A stretch of 54,533 nt of DNA from Grammothele lineata (Eukaryota > Basidiomycota > Agaricomycetes > Polyporales > Polyporaceae). A program made the translations under genes and the position numbers. Within the stretch, counting starts at the first letter, position 1. Each line of letters opens with the position of its first letter. The stretch spans positions 1 through 54,533 of the forward strand of contig NDFF03000097.1 in assembly GCA_002150815.3 (NCBI GenBank), written 5' to 3'. This document shows positions 10,617 to 22,808 of this stretch, piece after piece. The notes beneath the pieces are model-generated. The model was not told the DNA's origin. It saw only the letters and a list, made by a program, of their open reading frames with translations, and searched no databases.

Positions 10617-13600
10617 TCATGACGAGAACGCGTCCGCTTCTGCACTGGTCGACTCGAGCACGGGTACGGGCGAGCGGGGAACCATAGTCCGAAGCGCATC
10701 CTCAAGCTCCGAGAGACGACGGGAGTAGGCCACGGGCGGAGACGAGGGCGGGGAATCCGAGACAGGGAGGAAGTCAGGCTCCTCGATCTCGACTGAGGGC
10801 GTTCCGCCTTCGACATCGATCAAGATCGACGTTTCCCGCTCGGAATCCGGGAGAGGCGCAGACAATGTGGGATGGAGGACGTCGACATGGAGGACAGAGA
10901 GGCGATGCGAGTGGGTATCGTGCAGGGCTTCGTCAGTCCCATTTGAGTCGTCGAGGTAGGCGAGGCCGACGTCGTCCACGAGAGGCTCCGTACCCGGTCG
11001 TAGACCATGATGGACGTCGACGGCTTGTAGAGGGACCTCGGCATGGACATCATCGAAAGGATCATCGTCTCGAGAGACGTCAACCGCCTGCGCTCGATGA
11101 GGTTGCGACGAAGACGCCGGAAGGGCAGGCAGCGGCACCGTCGGGGCCGGCTTGGGCGACGGCTGCACCTGCTGCGACATCCTCCTCCGCTTCTCGCCCA
11201 CCTTCCAGATCACATCCTTGAGCTCTTGGACGACCTCCCCACCAGGCCCCCACCTCTCCCGCTCACGCCCCTGGCGGTCCACCCGCCCCGCGCCCCCATC
11301 GGACACGGGCGAGTCGAGCGGGGACGAAGAGGGGAACATCATCCCGCTCGCGCGGCGCGCTTTCATGATCGCGATCCGCTCCTCGCGCGAGAGCGCCGAG
11401 CGCGCGCGCGCGAACCCGCCCGCGGCGCCGCTCTCCGCCTCGAACACCTGCTCCGCGCCCGCTGGGGGGAGGTGCTGCGCCGATGCCGCGAGCAGCAGGT
11501 GCGCGGTCGCGTCGTCGAGCTCTCCGCGTTCCCGGGTGGGGTCCTGCTCGGGCTCTTGCCCCCCGATCGCGAGCGACAGCCCGAGCCCCGCCCCTGATGC
11601 GCCGGGGGGACCATGGGGCGAAACGGGGTCCTTCTCGGACGAGGAGCTCCCAGAGTCGTGCCGGAGCCCAGGGGTGTGCGGCGACGTGTCGTCGTCCTCG
11701 GTGGGGCTGGCACGGGGACCCGCGACGAGGTCGAGCAAGCGTTCGCGGCCGCGCTCGCACTCGCGGAGGGCGTAGCCGAGCTCCTTACGCAGCCTGTCGT
11801 ACGCCTGGAACGCGGGATGGTCTTGCACGGACGGAGGGCCCGACGCGGGCGCGGACTCCGGCGCGGGTTCGAGGGATAGCCCGTGCGCGGGAGGGTCGCG
11901 GAGCGCGGCGACGCACTCCTCCATGTGCTCACGCGCGTCGTTGAGCGCGCCGGCGATCGCGTCGACGTGCCCCGCAAAACGCGCCATGCTGCTCGGCATC
12001 GGCGCGAACGAGCCCATCTCCGCCATCGAACGCGCGGGGATGAAGGTGTTGTGGAGGGGAGAGAGACGGCGTTTGTGACCTGAGTCTTTCCCGTGGGGCG
12101 TAGGGGTGTTGCCGCGCGGCGGCGTGGGGTGCTCATCCTTGATGCGCCGCTTCTCTGCCTCGTTGAGCGCGTCGATGAGACGGGCGGAGGCGTCGGAGAA
12201 GGTGCTAGAGAGGAGCGCCATCACTGAACGGACGTTCTCCCAGTACGACTCGTCTTCGTCCTCGCTGAAGCGCAGCGCGAGGAGATACGAGCATGCGTAT
12301 CTTTTGGACGAGAGTGCGCCTTGGAGGGCGAGGTGGAGGCCAGAAAGGGAAAGGGGATGGCGCGTGGTGTGTACGGTAGTCAACCGCGAAGACGAGAAGG
12401 TGGGAGAGACGGAGAGCGAGCTCGGAGCTCCGACGCTACCACCGTGAATAGGTGAACGTGGAGGTGTGTAACTAGGCGGTGGCGCTCCAAACACTTCAAG
12501 TGCGGCGGACTTGCGTTTGCGCCGCATGTCCAGCGCCGCGGCGCCGAAGTAGCTCTTATCTTCCAGCCCCTCATCGTCCTGCTCGTCCTCCTGCAGAACG
12601 TCCAGCTGACTCCTAGGTTCTCGATCGGAGCCCTGAGGAGTCACAGGCGCGCTGTAGCTCGCCGCAGGACCTTCCCCAGTCTGGAAAAGGGAAGTCACGT
12701 CGGACCGACGGTTCTGCTTTTTCCGTGCGAGAAGGTGCGCGGTGGGGCTCCCTGCCAGCGCGAGCGCTGCATAGGAGCCATTCCAGGTCGCGCGTTTGTC
12801 GGGACTGGTGTTGGGCAGGGACGTCGTGCGTGTCCGCCATGACGCCATAGGGTGCGAAAGAGGACGAAGAGAGGCGGACGGCGAAGTGGGGGAACGCGGG
12901 TTATCTGACATGGCGAGCGGTTGCCGTATAGGAGAGGGCGGGGCGTACATCTCCGCCAGTTGGGACAGGGTTGCGGGAGAGGTGAGGGCGGAAAGGATTT
13001 GTCGCACATTGTCGCACTGCGTCTGGGTTGTGTGAAGGGAGGACTGTAGGGCGATTCGGAGGGAGGAAGAAGGTGCTTGTGAGCTTGTAGGACCGTAGAA
13101 TAGGCTACACAGCGGTGAGTCTTTGGAACACATGCGAAAGGCATTCTGGGACATTACCTTCGTTCCTCGTTTTCTATCAACATGATGGCCTCGTTCATCG
13201 CCGAGTCCCACACATTCCCAGAGGATATAAGGTCATTTAGAGCGTCCATAGTCTACAACATATGAGCATAGTGCGCATACAAGGATGGAATACAACTCAC
13301 TTGTGCGTTAGAACTTTGATCAGCTTCCACGTGAACGGCATACTTAACATAGAGAGCAGCAGTAAGGATAAGGAAAGCAAGAAAGATAAATCCGGCCGAT
13401 AGTACAACGATAGAAATGGACAGCAGAGCGACAGGTAGAGGGACACCGAAGAGAGTCGAACTCGACGTGGTGTCGGACGAATTACGAGCGGAAGGGGAAT
13501 TTGATGGTGAGGGACCCGTACTATCACCCTCACGCTCTTCACTCAATCGGCCTGGAAGCTCTGGCGTGACTGTTCTTCGCGCTGCAGCAATAGGCGAGGC

Positions 13601-14165
13601 GAGTGATGCGGCAAGCGAGGACGATAGAAGGGAGGATGATATGACGTCGTACTTGAACCGCTCGGCGAAGTCGTTGTGATGGGAAGCGCTCGCGGAGGAC
13701 TGCAACAACTCCTGGACGATCTGCGATGCAGGGTCAGTATATGCACACGCCCACTGAGCGCGTCTGACGCGTCAAATAGAACACAGCCTAGGGCGGGAAC
13801 AAAGCGGAGAATTTGAGAATATGTGGTTGCTACCGTGCATATAGCCATGCTCTCTGACATGCGACAGCATCCTCCGCTCTCCTCCCTCGTGGAATCCGCA
13901 GATCATGCAATGCAGAATATGCTCACCTGTACTGCGCTCTGAATCCACGGAGGCAGCGGAATCTCCACGTCTGAAAAGGGGTCGGAGTCTATTGGTTCGT
14001 CGTCACACGCGAAGTCTGGAGAGGACCCTGGCATAGGCTCGGCGGTTTCTCCTGTGTCTGGAGAGCGGTATAAGCAACGAGAACAAAGCAAGTGGGCAGA
14101 TGATTGCGCAGCATACCTCGAAAGTAATCCTCGAGAGGATGTTGGTCGAAGAGCGGTTGGGCCAT
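10617..14165 (-). CDS. Single-pass membrane protein, Inp2/vezatin-like (putative peroxisomal myosin-binding)
   Basis: Exons 14165-14117, 14057-13927, 13720-13301, 13252-13158 and 13104-10617 join in frame to about 1060 residues. The start is MAQPLFDQHPLEDYFR, preceded by an in-frame stop. After an acidic stretch ending DVEIPLPPWIQSAVQ comes a Ser-rich linker. A membrane span of about 33 residues follows at roughly 155-188 (PVALLSISIVVLSAGFIFLA). Next are two conserved-looking helical blocks (LNDLISSGNVWDSAMNEAIM, and QCDNVRQILSALTSPATLSQ followed by LAEMYAPPSP). The remainder is long, Ser/Pro/acidic and largely disordered, with short helical segments (ALNDAREHMEECVAAL, YDRLRKELGYALRECERG). 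The order short N-terminus, PPW motif, membrane span, helical block resembles fungal proteins annotated with the peroxisome myosin-binding (vezatin/Inp2) domain. That role, in actin-driven peroxisome inheritance, is inferred. The 13721-13926 intron may hide a microexon. Confidence 0.8.
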
Positions 14166-14555
14166 GGGGACGGATTAGCGGAAGGAGGCGGCGGGATAGG
14201 AGCAGGTCGTCAGAGGATCGTTACGGCGCAAAGCAGGAAACAAAGAGCGGCTTGGGTGAGGCTGATGGGACAAGAAGGAGGCGAAGACCCAAGTCACGGC
14301 CGAGAGGGGTCGTCGACGAGTGCAGACCTTCGATCCCTGACCGCAACACCGAGCGACACATCCGCCCCGCCGTCACTCCGTGATGCCTGCGTCACGCTTC
14401 CACTGCGGACGCGGTGAGCGCTGTGACTTTGTGATCCCTCGTCACGCGCGCCCCGCCCGCCGCGGCGGCGTCTAGGCCCAAGGCAGGCGCGGCGGCCCCG
14501 GTGTGCGACACGACCGCTGACGAGGGGCGCGACTCCGCGCGAGCCGACGGTTGAC
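14166..14555. promoter_or_regulatory. Divergent promoter region between the vezatin-like and GNAT-like genes
   Basis: About 390 bp separate the two outward-facing start codons (14165 on minus, 14556 on plus). The interval is GC- and CpG-rich and I see no clear TATA or CCAAT box. Both genes must draw their core promoters from this interval, so they could be co-regulated; this is inferred from arrangement only. Confidence 0.5.
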
Positions 14556-15047
14556 ATGGCGGCACAAGCGTCGGCTCTCGAGCTGCACACGCTCACCTCT
14601 TCAGACGACCCAAACCTCCTCGCCGTCCTCGCCTTGTCCAACGACATCTTCGACGCCGACCCCGCCTCTAAACACGGCTCGCTTGCGGCCTGGCAGGAGC
14701 GGCTCTCCCGCCTGGGCTCCTCCATCCTCTTCCTCGCGCCCGCCACCCCCGACGGCGCTGCTCCGCGGCCCGTCGCATTCGCGTTCCTCATCCCTCGGAT
14801 CACGAGGCCCCCGCTCAAGAACGGCGTAAGCGAATCCACGCACATCTGGATCGCCGGCACCCACCCCGACTGGAGGAAAGCCGGGTGCCTCGCGACCCTC
14901 ATCCGCGCCCTCGACACCGTCCAGCATCTCACCGTCTGCACCTTTCCGGCTCGCTTTCCTGACATGTGGGCGTGGCTCGACCGGCGCGGCTGGGTGCAGG
15001 AGCGCGAGTTGGAAGAGGGTAAATTCCTGCTTAGTCGTTCTCAGTGA
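14556..15047 (+). CDS. GNAT-like N-acetyltransferase domain protein, 163 residues
   Basis: A single-exon frame. The start was chosen as the first ATG, giving MAAQASALELHTLTSSDDPN. Residues 40-100 have the alternating strand pattern of the GNAT N-terminal arm (ILFLAPATP, PVAFAFLIPR). The segment HIWIAGTHPDWRKAGCLATL resembles motif A, where the turn before the helix binds the acetyl-CoA pyrophosphate. The usual R/Q-x-x-G-x-G/A is degenerate here (WRKAGCLATL). A terminal strand with MWAWLDRRGWVQERELE fits the motif B and C-terminal part (a residue change followed by GW/GF is typical). The length is normal for a stand-alone GNAT. The substrate cannot be predicted. The degenerate loop leaves some doubt about catalysis. 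Confidence 0.75.
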   Translation: MAAQASALELHTLTSSDDPNLLAVLALSNDIFDADPASKHGSLAAWQERLSRLGSSILFLAPATPDGAAPRPVAFAFLIPRITRPPLKNGVSESTHIWIAGTHPDWRKAGCLATLIRALDTVQHLTVCTFPARFPDMWAWLDRRGWVQERELEEGKFLLSRSQ

Positions 15048-16581
15048 CCGCCGTCCGTCGCTGCAAGCTCTATTCATAGTCCGTGGAGCTGTTCATATAT
15101 TGTTGTGGAAGTCTTGGATATCATGGGACTGTAGAACCTCTCTGCCATGGAACGCATGTTGGGTGAGTTACGCTAGACTTATTGGACAAACGCTCTGCTG
15201 ACCTCCAGATAGATGCCTTGTAAACTAGCTTTGCGCATTGCGCGGTCCTGCATGAAAATATACGACGGTTTTCTCAGAGGTCGTGGTTGGACACCGAATG
15301 CGCTCATGCGTCTACAAGCATTCACAGCTTCCTTCTCCGTCGTCCTCGTAAGCCTGCCGTTATCGTCCATTTATCCTGTCATTATCGCCGGCATTCAAGG
15401 AATATACCGCCTGCTTCCAACTTACACTCTACCTGCCACATAGCTAGGTGGTTTGATATCGGACGTTCATCATTCCCTCCTCGCCGTCACTTATGCGCGA
15501 ATGTCAGCGAACCGCACTATCTCCTCTGCACTCCGTGCAAACGCGCCCGGCGGCATCCTCAGCTTCCGGGTACGATTTAGGACATATGCTGTGAATTCCC
15601 CATATCAGCTATCCCGACATACGTCCTCATCTAATGTTTCGCAGTTCCGAACGCTCGTCTCTACATCCCGACATGCTCCTCGACCGGCTCTTCTAGGACA
15701 GGGCCTCATCCTCACACCACTCGGCATCTGGATGCACCCACCCAGATCGGTCAGAGCGCATGACGACTGCGCACCCCGCGCCCGATGCCGCATACTAGTT
15801 CCGGCCGGAGGGAGGGCGGAGGGTGCCTTCGGAATGAGGATCGTCCATCAGCGGGCGGTCCGACGTCGCGCAAACTCTGGGCTAGGCGGCTTTCCGGCAG
15901 CCACTCATACCAGGCGCTAGGGGCACGTACGATGGTTAGACGAGCATCGTCATAAGTCGGTGAAAGTATCTCGCTGGCCAAGGATGCGCTGACCCGGAGA
16001 GTCCTACGGCAGGCGCTTGTCGGGCTCTCGCCGCCAGACAGTTCATCGTGTGCCACATCCGCTGCGACCAGAGCAAGATGACCCCCAACTCGCCCAACAT
16101 TCCGGAAACAAATATACCCCTCCGGTCGGACCTGTCTTACGTCTTATGACCCGCCCCGCAAGCGTCCGTGGCGCACCCAACGAGCTTCCCCCGCTTTCCT
16201 ATCACAGTTCGCAGCGACGAGCATCCCAAGGCCCGCTCAAATGCCACCCCCGAGTTCGGACGGCGCCCCACTCCCTTCCCCACGTGCGCGGCGCTGCCGC
16301 GTCTGCGAGCTTCGCAGCCGCCGAGCAAGCGTATCAGTCAGGCGCAGCGCTACTATGTGCTGAGTTCTGCTTCCTGGTGACCCCATTCACCTGTGGACTA
16401 TAGCGGCTGCCCCGACTCCCGAGGACGCCTCGGCCCTCACCCTCAAACCTCAAGGCTCTACGCGCTATCACCGTCGCAGATGCCCCTCCATCCTCCACAC
16501 AAAATTACCCCCCAGACGCGTCGCATGGAAGCCGCCACACCCCCGCCCGTAGGCTTCCCGTTCCCCGACAGGCACGCCAGC

Positions 16582-16608
16582 CAGACAGACAGACAGATAG
16601 ACAGACAG
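16582..16608. repeat. CAGA tetranucleotide microsatellite
   Basis: About six tandem CAGA units with one GATA-type interruption, in non-coding sequence. Confidence 0.85.
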
Positions 16609-16777
16609 CCCACCACAGCGGACAACACGCGCCTCCAACTTGCCACGCCCAAAGTCCTCTCGCTCCGCGGGCGGCCTAAGCGCACTCGCCTTCGCCTTCG
16701 TCTTCCCGGCCTGTCTCAGACAGAGCAGGGTCCAAGTCTTGGGCCTCCCTGACGTCGCGCGCGTCGCTGCCGCTGCC

Positions 16778-16780
<3 letters not shown>

Positions 16781-16811
<31 letters not shown>
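16781..16811. repeat. GCT (CTG/CAG) trinucleotide run, ten units
   Basis: Ten uninterrupted GCT units. Overlapping open frames read it as poly-Ala on the plus strand or poly-Ser on the minus strand, but neither frame looks like a real protein. Confidence 0.9.
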
Positions 16812-16813
<2 letters not shown>

Positions 16814-19800
16814 GTCCCTAGGAACGAGCGACGACCTGGACGTCGATGCCGCTGCCGCCTGCCGCCTGCCGCCGGCATCTGTGCCGTGCCAGGCGCCTTG
16901 AGGGGTCTTCCGGCCCCTCGGAGTGGAAGAGCGCGCTCGGGAGAAGGGGCGGTTTGTCCGACACGGACGGCTTATGTACAATATATTAAGGCTCAAGATA
17001 GCACGGGCGCGACACCTTCGAAGTGCAGGCGGAGGTGGTTCGAGAGATTCCGGTTTTGACGGGTTCCGACCTGGTCCTGATTAGCAGCAAGAAGGATTTC
17101 CGCTTTGACCAGAGGCGCAACCTCGTAGTGATCCGCCGTTAATCGTTGAAACCACAGCGTGACATCCCCCCGCTCTCAGGGGTGCTGCACTAATCACTTC
17201 CAAGCCTTTGTTTCCATCGACTGAACGAACCTTCCTTGACAGTATCCCTCGTAAGTCTTAATTTACATGTCCCGTCGGTATGACTTACGAGGCGCCGCAC
17301 GCTGTAGTCTATCTTCGCGTGGCGGATGGTCGGTAGCGGCGGCCGGGACGTGTTCTATAACAACCCACGCACTACTTAGCATCGAAGGTCGCGATGTACG
17401 TTCTCGAACACAAAGGCTCCACCGTGTCGGTCCGCCGGCCGACGCGCCGCGGCCGTCGTTCTACCTACTATACGCAGTGAACCGCGTCGGATGCCTACCG
17501 ACCTCTGCACCCGATTGTCACGAAGTCGTTTATTACGAAGTCGTCATATTCATATCATTAAGATTCTCTCGTCTCGACTCGAGAATCCCCACCAGCTCTC
17601 GAGCACCAGCAACCACAAACGACTTCGAAGCATGAACGTGACGTTCGATGACGACGGTCGCGCCATCTTACCGCACCCGCGCCCGACGCGTACAGAACAC
17701 ATGCACGGCGGGTGCAGAAGCAAGAGCCACTCTTCTCGAGCTACGCGGCGCCGCGTTCCCCATCGTCGAGCCAAGCGCAAAAACGAACGTGACCCCGGCC
17801 TCCTTCCGTCACTCCCGCCGGCCGTCATCTCGGAGTCGTGTCTCGTAAGAACTTACGAACGACCGCCTCCCGACCGGACCCGCGTCACAATGGAGTCTCA
17901 GTCTGCACCATGTCCCGCTCCAGCGCCTGCTGCGCTTCCCTTCGGCGAGCTTCGGGGCGCGTGCGGAACCGCCTGACCGCGCTCGCCGAGCGCGGATTGG
18001 GCACGGGCACGCAGCGTGCCTCGTGTGTACTCACCCTCCGCCCACGGTACGTAAACGCGCGGGAGTTCGTTGTCCCCAGACCCCACAGGCCGCGCTCTGG
18101 CGACTAGTCTGCCTGCCGGGCCCGGGAGGGTGCGCGTTCGAGCTCGTGTTTCTCTATAGCTATCGCGCTCTCATCTGGGTGGGTCGCCAAGTCTTCTCGC
18201 TTTGGGGGTCTCAGCGCGAATATGCGCTTTTGGGTTAGTGCCCTGCAGAGTCTTCCGTCCCTTGCAGGGTCGCACTAGTGCGCGCCCTCTACGTAGGGTC
18301 CGAGCGGCGGGCCCGACTCGGCGCGAGCGCGGTCGATGATAATCCTTTGCGCCGTATTCTGCTCGGTTCCGTTGGACGCGTCGTTTTGGCAATCAACCTA
18401 CCGACCTCCGTCCGCTTGCTGGACTCTCCGAAGCGCCCAAAACGGAAGCATTCCGTGCGCTCGATCATCGATGTCGTACCTATGGGCGTCAACGCGCGCA
18501 TTCCTTTACGTTCCTCCAGTCTACACACACCCCCGCGGACGCCGTTCGCTTCCTTCGTGTCTACGTTCTCGTCCTCGTTGCTTGGAGCATAGACGTCAAT
18601 GAATTTGCTCGCCCTACCAACCACCCGTTCTGCTCCCCGCACCATATCGCGATTGCAGCGTCCCGGACAACCACCCCAAATCGCGCGAGGGGAACGACTC
18701 AAGTCGCCGTTGTCACCCTTTCAACATCGTCGTAGGCCCAGACTTCCGCGTAACGATACTTCTCAACTTCCGTGTACGTCCGTGGCCACCGACGAACCCC
18801 TCGCGCTCCCTCGCGAACGCTCAGGGTCGCCGTTCTTTGAGCAAACGAACCGCGGGATGCGCGATAGAGTTCGGCGCGGAGGGGGGCATGACGCTGGTTC
18901 TACAGCATCCGGCGGCGGCGTGCAGGGCCGCGCGGGCCCTGCGGACCCACTGGGTCCACATACGCTGCAACGAGTAGCCACCTACCCGCCCGCGCGATAC
19001 TGAACGCCGCGATCTACGGTGGTGCCCCGTACGCCTGCGCGCTCTTCCCTGCCTCGCGTGCGGGGCAGCCGTCGGTGGATGCAGGGGATGTGTGCGCGCC
19101 TCCTGGATATCCGCGTGCAGGCCTCCTGTTGAAGACGTGCAGATCGGTCACGAGCTCCTGCAGGCGTGCATCGCGGGAGTCGCACCCAAGGGTAGCGTCT
19201 CTACCACGCGCCTCTTGATGCTCTCTGCAAAGTGCGAGTCTGATGCGGACCCTCTGTTCGTGGCGTCATATGCCTTGGTCTTCCCTCGATCAGTTGATCT
19301 GCCAAACGCGCACACCGGGCACTCACCTCCCCTGCGCGAGATAACATAGCGCGGGGTCATCCCTCATCCCCTCGTGATGCGCTGATCTCCCGTGCTCGCA
19401 GCCCGCGAGCCCCGACTAGCGCAGTGCGGCCATAATCACGTTCGCCCGCACGGGCTCCTTCCTCTTTGGGGCTCTCGTACGCATCGCGCAGGGTTGATCC
19501 CCGGATGCAGTGCTTCTGGCGTCGGCCGCAGGGTACGTAACGTTCCTAGGTCGCCGCGCGGCTCAACGTTCACCTGCCTCTGCTAACCCCTGCGCCGCAG
19601 CCACCATCGCGAGCCTGAGGGCTGGAGATACGTGCACGTACGCTGAGAGTATATCCGATACTGCGAAGGGTGATTGCTTTATCTTTCTTTCTTGCGTAGG
19701 AAAGTGGCAGGGTAGTGAAATAGGTGTGGTCGAGCTCGCGCGAAGCTGTACCCTTGTTGCCCCGAGGTTTCACAGATAATCATGCCTACCTGTCCAACCG

Positions 19801-21996
19801 CAAGGACCATCGCGCAGTTCCAAACGCACATCATACGCATGAACGTGAATATTCGCCGAGTGTCATGTGATCCTCAACATAAGAAGCACCGTCCAGGGCG
19901 CACGCTACGCCGCAGGACGAGTGCCTGGCACTCGCGCGCGCCGCTGTGATATACTTTGTTCAGACTCGCGCTCGCGCGCCCTTCGGCGGCTTCTAGCTGG
20001 GATAGACGTCGGCGGAGGAACATATCCAACGAACCGCCGGGTGCGCGCGAGCAGCGTTCCACGTCTGCGGGTGCGCGAGCCATGTGGAGAGGTACCTCGA
20101 GAAGCCCCCGGGTGGAGGCGCGGATGATAGACGTACAGTGCGTGCCGGCGGCACCCGAGCGCGCCGCCGTACTAGTGGGACTACTTATGTAGCGAGTCAT
20201 ATTAATGGCATCTTTGGAGAACATCAATATCATCAACATCTTCTGCAGTAAGTAAAGTATTTACCTCACCGTTTTTGCGTGCGAGAATCAGAAGCGTCCA
20301 CGGCGCACGCCGAGCCGAGTCACGCCGAGCCGGAAGGAAGGTGCCAGGCCCGGAAGAGGGCCGGCGGCGCCGGGCACGTTCCCTCGCGCGTACATGCTAG
20401 TACTGACTTATGCCGGCCGTCGACAGCAGACGGTGGCGTACAAAGTTCGAACCTCGGTCGTTCGAGAAACGAGCTCTGTTCGCCCGCGCCGGCCGTCGAA
20501 GTCGACGGGGTTTACTCGAGATCAGAGTGTGGCATATTGGATGGACCAAATGCGTCCGCTGACGTCAGCGCTCGATGTGGTTTGCGAGTGGCCGTTCGCG
20601 ATGCGGATGCGACGAGTACTGGAAGACCCTGTGGTAGCCTCGCTCACACCCGCGGAGCCTCGGAGAGATACCTAAAAGCTTCCGCTTGGGCGCGCGTCCG
20701 CAGAGAGCGCACCACAGGATGTTGGGCTGCGAAAGGGTCGGGGCTGGAATGCGGAACATTGTCGGCGCAGGGAGGTGTGGTCGGCAGTTCAAGAAGAAAG
20801 CTACTTGCCACAAACGATGTTCACATCTTTACCCGTCGCCGCTCGTGCCGCTGCTGCTTGGCGGTATGCCGAAATGTGCGCGAGATGCGCGCAATTCCCA
20901 GTAGATTCCCACTGCCGTGTGGCGAGCCGCGACACCCAAGCTGTTTGCGCATCCGTGGAGTCGTGCGCATACGACTCCCACACCGCGCACGTAAAGCCGC
21001 TCTTCCTATTTCCGAGATGGACGCCCAAAACCTTATGTCTAATTCCCCGGCCGCTGACGATCCACAAGAAGAGATCCGGTGCCCACCTCCGGCGGACATA
21101 TGTCAGAGTTTCGCGGCGCGCTGCGGGGTGTGTGAGCACGTTCGCTTAGGAGAATCCGACATACGGCACAGGTAAGTCCACAAGTGGCCGCGAGCGGCGG
21201 CCCGCGCACCGTCAGCGCGTCAGCGCTGGTCGGGCATGTGTCTGAGTCTGTCATGGGTAAGAAGTAGGATGTTGATACGTTAAGTGCGACTGCGAGACCG
21301 CAAGCCGAACGAACGTATGTAGCTAAATTACTTACCGGGAGTTTCCAGCTGAGCTCGCGGGGAACAGACTTTCTGATGCGGTACTGCGGAGGGTACGCTG
21401 CGCGCTGCGATGATGGATAGGCTGGAATCTGGATGGGCGTACCGTAGCGGGCTGTTCGCAGCCAGCGGCGAAGTTAAGTCGCCGACGTAAGGTATAGAGT
21501 GTACGGTGGAGCCTGAGAGTATACTGTACGTGACACACAGTTGGGAACATGCGGTATCTGTCGTAATTGCGCCCACATTGTCGCGCTGTCTGAGTGTGTA
21601 TGAGCAAATCTGGTAAGTTATAACGTATACCTTCGCGGGTTGAGCAGGAGAACTCGCTTAACTTACAACGTACATTCCGCAGCCGCGAACGCACCCCGAG
21701 CTCCTTTTAGCCTAGACTCGAACCCACCGACGAGCGACGGTGCGCGGCAGGAAGCCGAGAACGTGTGGGGTAAATCTGGGGTCGACGGCAAGTTACAACG
21801 GAACCGCACGCGGGTCCCTTCCATGAATACACCCATGCCGAGCGCGGACGACGTCGACGTCGACACTTCGCGGGACGTGGAGAGCATCACCTCGCCGTCT
21901 GCCAGTGCGCATGTCAGTCCTGTCTGCTGTTCCGGACAAGCGAGACACCCTCTCGCTCTTCGGGTGCGACGACAGGCACGTACCTCCGTACCATGT

Positions 21997-22024
21997 TGTG
22001 CATGTGCATGTGCGTACGCGCGCA
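21997..22024. other. 28-bp alternating purine-pyrimidine tract (Z-DNA prone)
   Basis: Strict pyrimidine-purine alternation of TG, CA and CG steps, beginning TGTGCATGTG and ending CGCGCGCA. Such tracts can adopt left-handed DNA under negative supercoiling. No role is implied by the sequence alone. Confidence 0.7.
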
Positions 22025-22777
22025 GCGCCTGCGCAGTGCGCACAGTACTCGCGCAGGGGTTCTACCCATTAGCAGGGTGCAGTAGGCAGTGCGCGTAGTC
22101 GTTGTCGTGGTCGTGGTCGCCCTCGTCGTCGTCGCCACCTCGACGGAGCCGCACCGGGGCCGCGCTCTCACCTGAAGGAGCTTGAGAAATTGGAGTATGA
22201 ATCTGTATGAATCCAAGCTGAAGGAGCCTTCGCTGGCGGCCGGCCACGGCGCACAGCTCTCCCACGCCCTCTCCGGCGTTGACACCGCCGGGTTCGTCCC
22301 GCGCGCCCGCCGCTTGCCCAAAAGGGGCGCGAGTCCGAAGTCGCACGCGTCCGAGGGCGCGCTGATCTGCATCAGTGATCGCGCTCCCCCGGGCCGGAAC
22401 GCGGGGCCGGGTGCCGCCTCGACGACGCCAGTGGCGGAACTTGGAGTTGGAGTGGCAGATATCCGGATACGACGCGACGCGGTCGACGTTATCTGCTACT
22501 CCGAGGCCAAGAAGAGGCTGTGTAGGCTAATAGCGAACGCGAAGGTTTACAGAGGTGGCGGTCGCGCAGTGCCCGAGCCCGTTGGCCTCGCGACGAGACG
22601 CGGCGCACCAACGCGAACGGTGCTCGTGCTCAGCGACGTCATTTCGTGGCCTAGGAGACGGCGCCCCCGGGAAAAACTAACCCAAGATCCAAGACCGTCG
22701 TCAGATTCGTCTCGACGGTAACTTGCACAACTCGGGTGCGCAGGCGTTCATTATCGTTCATCCTGCACAGTGCGCGG

Positions 22778-22808
22778 GCGCACATGCACATGTGCGCATG
22801 CATATGCA
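22778..22808. other. 31-bp alternating purine-pyrimidine tract (Z-DNA prone)
   Basis: Strict alternation beginning GCGCACATGC and ending GCATATGCA, with the inner palindrome GCACATGTGC. It lies about 780 bp from a similar tract in the same gene-poor stretch. Confidence 0.7.

Noticed and set aside
11263..12136. Several long frames on both strands inside the vezatin-like gene
   Set aside because: They are shadows of its GC-rich last exon, with Arg/Pro/Ala-only composition, and the true frame is fixed by splicing from upstream exons.
16640..17059. Plus frame with a poly-Ala run over the GCT repeat
   Set aside because: The run comes from the microsatellite, and the flanks have no protein-like character or splice partners.
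20440..20475. TTCGAAC motif reminiscent of a tRNA T-loop
   Set aside because: The flanking bases cannot form the five-pair T-stem, and no acceptor, D or anticodon arms are present. I saw no other tRNA or rRNA gene by eye.
20279..21175. 298-codon plus frame in the gene desert
   Set aside because: No recognisable motif, Arg/Ala/Cys-rich composition typical of random GC-rich DNA, and other frames are open across the same interval.
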